64,000 nt of DNA from Bromus sterilis (taxonomy: Eukaryota > Streptophyta > Magnoliopsida > Poales > Poaceae). This document shows, piece after piece, positions 60,310 through 64,000 of the stretch. How positions within the stretch are numbered: position 1 is the first letter of the stretch; each line of letters opens with the position of its first letter. The stretch spans positions 295,289,782-295,353,781 of the forward strand of contig OX465600.1 in assembly GCA_950022295.1 (NCBI GenBank), written 5' to 3'. The notes beneath the pieces are model-generated. The model saw nothing but the letters and a program-made list of their open reading frames with translations. It searched no databases and was not told the DNA's origin. A program made the position numbers and the translations under genes.

Positions 60310-60467
60310 CCAGTGGCGAAGCCAGGATACAGGCAGAACCTAGGCATACTGCAGTCAAAATACTGACTAAAATAATACATAGTATAAATTTTGCTACAGT
60401 GAACAAAGGATTCAAGGCTTACCCCCAAGCCACTGCCCTGGCAGCCTGAGACCTGTCTTCGTTGTTG
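60310..60467. mobile_element. Short hAT-like insertion in array unit 3
   Basis: This is the third copy at the same monomer position, flanked by GTCCAG (60304-60309 and 60469-60474). Confidence 0.4.
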
Positions 60468-62305
60468 GGTCCAGTTGGGCGTTACTATTGTGTATCTTTT
60501 CGCTCATCATTCATTAATTTCAGTAATTAAAAAATGGAAACATATTCCTTTGGATGCTCTCGGCATCCCGACCATTCGTGCGAAGATTTTAGGTCCAGCT
60601 GGGTGTCCCGAGGCATGTCGTGAATTAAAATTCACCTGTTATTCACGTGTTTTTTTTACTCAAGCATTCATTGACTTCAGTGGTGATAAAAATGGAGTTG
60701 TTATTTCTCTGGATGCTCTCGGCGTCTAGATCGAGAAGCCAATTCAGCGTAAATGTTTCAGATCCAGCCGACCGTGCGCTCGAGGTATCCTTTGAGCTGA
60801 CATACTCCCGTTATTCGTGTTCTTTTTTCGCTCACACATTCATTGAGTTCAGCAAAGAAAAGAATGGAGATGTTGCTCCTACGGATTCTCTAGACGCTAG
60901 GATGGACATGCCAATCCCGCGCAAATGTTTCAGCCGAGGCATCCCCTAAGTTAACGTTAGTCGTTTATTCGTGTCTTTTTTTGCTCACTCGTTCATTGAT
61001 TTTGATAAAAGTAAAAGTGCAGTTATTGCTTTGCATGCTCTCGAATCGACAAGGAAATCCAGCGCGAACGTTTCAGATTCAGCTGGTCGTTCGCTCGAGC
61101 TGTCCCATGAGTTAGCCCGTTATTTATGTCTTCTTGTTAGCTCCTTTGGAAGCTCTCGGCACCCAGATTTAAATTCACTCGTTATTGCGTATTTTTGTGC
61201 TCACTAATTCATTAATTTCACTAAAAATGGACCCGTTTCTCCTTTGGATGCTCTCGGCAACCAAATTATTAGGTCAATCCTAGGCGAACGTTTCAGGTCC
61301 AGCTGGATGTTAGCTCGAGGTATCCCGTGGGATGGAATTCAACCGTTGGTGCACATATTTTTGTTCACTCATTCATTAATTTCAGTGAAAATAGACCCAT
61401 TGCTCCTTTTGATGCTCTTGCCACCCAGATCAATAGGTCAATCCAGCACGAACGTTTTAGGTCCAGCTATGTGTTAGGTCGAGGCATCTCGTGAACTTGA
61501 ATCCACTAGTTATTCTGTATCATTTTGCTCACTCATTCATTAATCCAGTAAAAATGAACCCGTTTCTACTTTGGATGCTCTCAGCACCCAGATCAATAGG
61601 TCAATGTCGCGCGAACATTTTAGGTCCAACTGGGTTTTAGTTCGAGGCATCCCGTGACATGAAATTAATCCAACCGTTATTGTGTATCTTTTTTCTCACT
61701 GATTCATTAATTTCACTAGCGATATAATGGAGCTATTATTCCCTTAGATGTTCTTTGTGTCCAGATCAACCAAGCAATTCCGCGCAAAAAATTAGATCCA
61801 GCTTGGTGTTAGCTCAAGGCATCCCGTGAGATGAAATTAATGCACCCGTTATTGCATATCTTTTTGCTCACTCGTTCATTAATTTCACAAGCGATAAAAT
61901 GAAGCTATTATTTCTCTATATGCTCTTGTGTCCAAGTGAAAAATTTAGACCCAACTGGGTGTTAGCTCGAGACAGTAAGATGAAATTAATCCACCCGTTA
62001 TTGCGTATCTTTTGCTGAAATATGAGGTGGACTTTAAGCCCACCTAGCAATTTCCATTTAATCCCTAAAGGCTCATGCAGCCATAGCAAGTGGTGGGAGT
62101 TTAGTCCCACATGGCTAGTCGAGAGAGTTTTGCACCAACTTATAAGGTGAGCTGCTCTCCCACTAGGTATGAGGTTGTGTGAAGGGAAAGGAGCCGAGAG
62201 CATCTTTTTGGGCGGTCAGAAAAGTCCGTTAAATGTGTGCCATGAATACGAAGATGAAACGTCATATTGATTGTTGATATAAAAGGTCACGTTAAATGTT
62301 AATTT

Positions 62306-62350
62306 CCACGCATTAAACGTGAGTAGTAATTGCCACACATTAAACGTGAG
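62306..62350 (+). repeat. 27-bp-spaced direct repeat upstream of the TATA box
   Basis: CCACGCATTAAACGTGAG (62306-62323) and CCACACATTAAACGTGAG (62333-62350) lie 28 bp before the TATA box, the usual place for U3 enhancer-like repeats in Copia LTRs. Confidence 0.6.
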
Positions 62351-62377
62351 CTGACCGCTCTCCTACCCGGCCGTGCC

Positions 62378-62385
62378 TATATATT
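62378..62385 (+). promoter_or_regulatory. TATA box of the right-edge Copia element
   Basis: TATATATT follows a GC-rich ACCCGGCCGTGCC segment and lies 275 bp upstream of the gag ATG. Confidence 0.6.
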
Positions 62386-62659
62386 GGATGCATCGCGGCT
62401 TTGGCAAAACACAACCAACACCTAGCCTCCTCGCACTTGCGCCCCGGTCATTCCTCTCACTGCTGCTGTCGCCGGTGATCCCATCCCGTCTACCGCGTAC
62501 ACGGCTGACGGGAGAGCAGGCCTCCGAAACCCCGCCTCTCCAAATCCTGTACGGGAGAGGGGCGATTAGGTTTTTGGGGAGCGTCTCGTACGCGTCTGCT
62601 CGCCTCTGTTCGTCTTCATCCTCTACTTCGACTACGTCTGTATCGCCTTCTTCATCAAC

Positions 62660-64000
62660 ATGGGCACCGACGCCGATCGCCTGACTGCCGACAAGGCCGC
62701 CGCTGAGAAGCGGGTGGCCGACGAGGTTGCCGCTTCTGCTGCTGCTACGGCCAACTGGCCAACTGGAGGGTACAACACGCTTATCCCTCTCGTGTTTATT
62801 TCTATGTGTGCAGTACTAGTGAATTGCATAGATGTTTCTACTGTTTGTCTAGTACGTGCGTACATTACCAAGTTTTAGTATGTTATTAACACTGTTTATG
62901 CCATGTTCATGATTTATTATTGGATTAAATTAATCGAACAATTGCCTATATTCTCAACAATCCAAAAACCTAATTTTTGTAGGCAATTTTCGATTCAAGG
63001 CTTTGCTGCTGCACCGAAACCAACCCCATTTACGGGGACGTACTTTAAGCGTTGGCAGAAAAAAACCACCTTATGGCTCACGGCTATGAATGTGTTCTGG
63101 GTCGCCGGTGCGACTCCCACTGAAACGATTACTCCTGACCAGGAGAAGGCGTTTAGGGAGGCCACCGTCGTCTTTGTTGGATGCGTTCTAAGCGTGATTG
63201 GAGATAAGTTGGTTGACGCATATCTACATATGCGGGTTGCCAAGGATTTGTGGGAGGCGCTCAAATCTAAATTCGGCGCTACTGATGCTGGAAGCGAGAT
63301 GTATACCATCGAGCAGTTCCACGATTACAAAATGGTCGAGAACCGTTCTGTATTGGAGCAGGCTCATGAGATACAGTGCATCACTAAGGAGCTTGAGCTT
63401 TTTAAGTGTGGACTACCTGGCAAATTTGTCGCGGGATGCATAATCGCTAAACTGCCTAATTTGTGGAGGAACTTTGCCACTACTCTGAAACATCAGATGC
63501 GTGAATTCTCAGTTGAGGATGTCATCGGCCATCTGAGTGTTGAGCAGAATTCAAGGGCAAAGGACTCGCACGGAAAAGGAGAAGGGACTTCTATTGCCAT
63601 TATGGTACAGAGGAACTTCAACTCCCACCAGCACAAGGGGAAGACCGGTGTCCAACAGAATACAGACTTTAAGAAGAAGGGTAAGAAGACCTTCAAGAAG
63701 GATAAGAAGAAAGATGGCTGCTTCACTTGTGGCTCAGAGGAACATTGTGCTAACATGTGCCCAAACAAGTTCAAGAAGCCAGTTGCAAATATGATTGTGA
63801 GCAACAATGATAATGGGGCATCTGGGTACGGTAATCTGTTTACTGTATTTTCAGTTAATCAGTCTTCAGATTGGTGGATTGACACAGGTGCAAATATTCA
63901 TGTGTGTGCTGACATCTCTTTGTTTTCTTCTTATCAGGTCACACACGACGGTTCCGTCCTAATGGGGAACGGGTCGCATGCTCCTGTTCATGGTGTTGGT
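62660..64000 (+). CDS. gag-pol: Gag-protease part of a Copia gag-pol polyprotein (partial, right edge)
   Basis: A short Ala/Lys-rich N-terminus starts at ATG 62660. A probable intron (62770-62982) follows, then a frame open from 62983 to the last base, 339 codons without a stop. Features in order: Copia gag core (FTGTYFKRWQKKTTLWLTAM; later LPGKFVAGCIIAKLPNLWRN), a Lys-rich stretch, and a CCHC zinc knuckle of CX2CX4HX4C spacing at 63719-63760 (CFTCGSEEHCANMC, with Glu where Gly usually precedes His). The aspartic protease motif WWIDTGANIHVC follows, with the catalytic DTG codons at 63881-63889. Integrase and RT would follow outside the window. This is the best preserved single coding region here. 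The frame could also be read without splicing only if gag began inside 62983 onwards. Confidence 0.85.
62770..62982 (+). other. Probable intron in the Copia gag
   Basis: The exon before it ends GGAGG followed by GTACAA, and an AT-rich 213-nt stretch ends with AATTTTTGTAG before GCAATTTT. Splicing keeps the gag frame (110 nt before, phase 2), whereas reading through meets a stop at 62876. The acceptor is strong. The donor is one of several possible GT sites. Confidence 0.5.

Larger units (their letters stand above)
53331..62012 (+). repeat. Tandem array of about 165-bp monomers in three higher-order units
   Basis: Monomers begin CATTAATTTCAGTAAAAATGG and continue with GATGCTCTCGGC, AATCCCGCGCAAACGTTTCAG, GTCCAGCTGGGTGTTAG, CGAGGCATCCCGTGA and TTTTTGCTCACTCATT. 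Clean spacings at 58233, 58397, 58561 and 58729 give a period of 164-168 bp. About 35 monomers are present. Distinct monomer types recur in the same order three times, with unit anchors (CCTTTGGATGATCTCG or its variant) at 53365, 56795 and 59778 and periods of about 3.43 and 2.98 kb. The third unit is cut at 62012 by the Copia LTR. I see no transposase, LTR or conventional terminal repeats. Frames up to 161 residues inside it are not supported as genes. Confidence 0.85.
62013..62659 (+). mobile_element. LTR and leader of a Copia element running off the right edge
   Basis: The tandem array stops abruptly and TGCTGAAATATGAGGTGG begins, a start like several plant Copia LTRs. TCTTT (62008-62012) would be the target duplication. 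A TATA box is at 62378-62385, followed by a C-rich leader to the gag ATG at 62660. I could not find a clear TGGTATCAGAGC primer site or a definite LTR 3' end, so the LTR/leader border is unresolved. Confidence 0.6.

Noticed and set aside
53331..62012. CACTA transposon identity for the tandem array
   Set aside because: No CACTA termini, transposase or short subterminal inverted motifs were found at either edge. AT-rich words alone are not enough.
62660..62878. Stand-alone 72-residue host protein
   Set aside because: The first 36 codons fit as the N-terminal exon of the Copia gag. The rest reads into the AT-rich intron, and the following frame is clearly gag.
1..64000. tRNA, rRNA, snRNA or Stowaway/Tourist miniature elements
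   Set aside because: No cloverleaf with A and B boxes, no rRNA-like stretch and no CTCCCTCCGT-type Stowaway termini were seen by eye on either strand.

Overview
The window is repeat-only nuclear DNA from a large-genome grass. The best fit is a Triticeae species (wheat, barley, rye or Aegilops group). The main reason is a Copia element whose 2.1-kb LTRs start TGTTGGAAATATGCCC, the signature of the Angela/WIS/BARE group. Alongside it are Athila-like Gypsy elements with TGAT...ATCA termini and a TGGCGCCGTTGCCGGGGA primer site. I found no host gene, rRNA, tRNA, CRISPR array or organellar segment. Nearly every base falls in a nested stack of LTR retrotransposons (1-53165), a tandem repeat array (53331-62012), or a Copia element running off the right edge (62013-64000).

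Layout. The host of the stack is a minus-strand, Tat-lineage-like Gypsy element. Its 5' LTR starts at 53165 and ends at 37514. Its gag lies at 37500-36149 and 23808-about 22400, with the protease to about 22011. RT, RNase H and integrase are absent. A 67-bp repeat array follows (20800-21700), then a multi-exon antisense accessory ORF on the plus strand (17444-20640). Three elements entered it: (a) a plus-strand Gypsy element with 3-kb LTRs, whose 3' LTR (copy A) ends at 17443; (b) a solo LTR of the same family (copy B, 23814-36148) inside gag; (c) an Athila-like minus-strand element (37700-52844, TSD AGTGG) inside the 5' LTR. These were hit in turn. Copy A holds a solo LTR (6314-7952, TSD AAAAT) and a complete Athila-like element (10066-17180, TSD TCCAT). 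Copy B holds the Copia element (23972-33238). The 37700-52844 element holds a second Athila-like family (44217-50795, TSD TGCAG). A further minus-strand LTR (1-3427) sits in the internal part of element (a).

Function. None of the Gypsy elements here carries a visible polymerase, so all look dependent on partners elsewhere. The best preserved frames are a gag-protease split by the 44217 insertion but still in register, and the right-edge Copia gag-protease, open to the last base of the window. The right third is a tandem array of about 165-bp monomers organised into three higher-order units of about 3 kb. All boundaries were read by eye from terminal motifs, target-site duplications and repeat pairing. 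Family names are tentative because no database search was possible.
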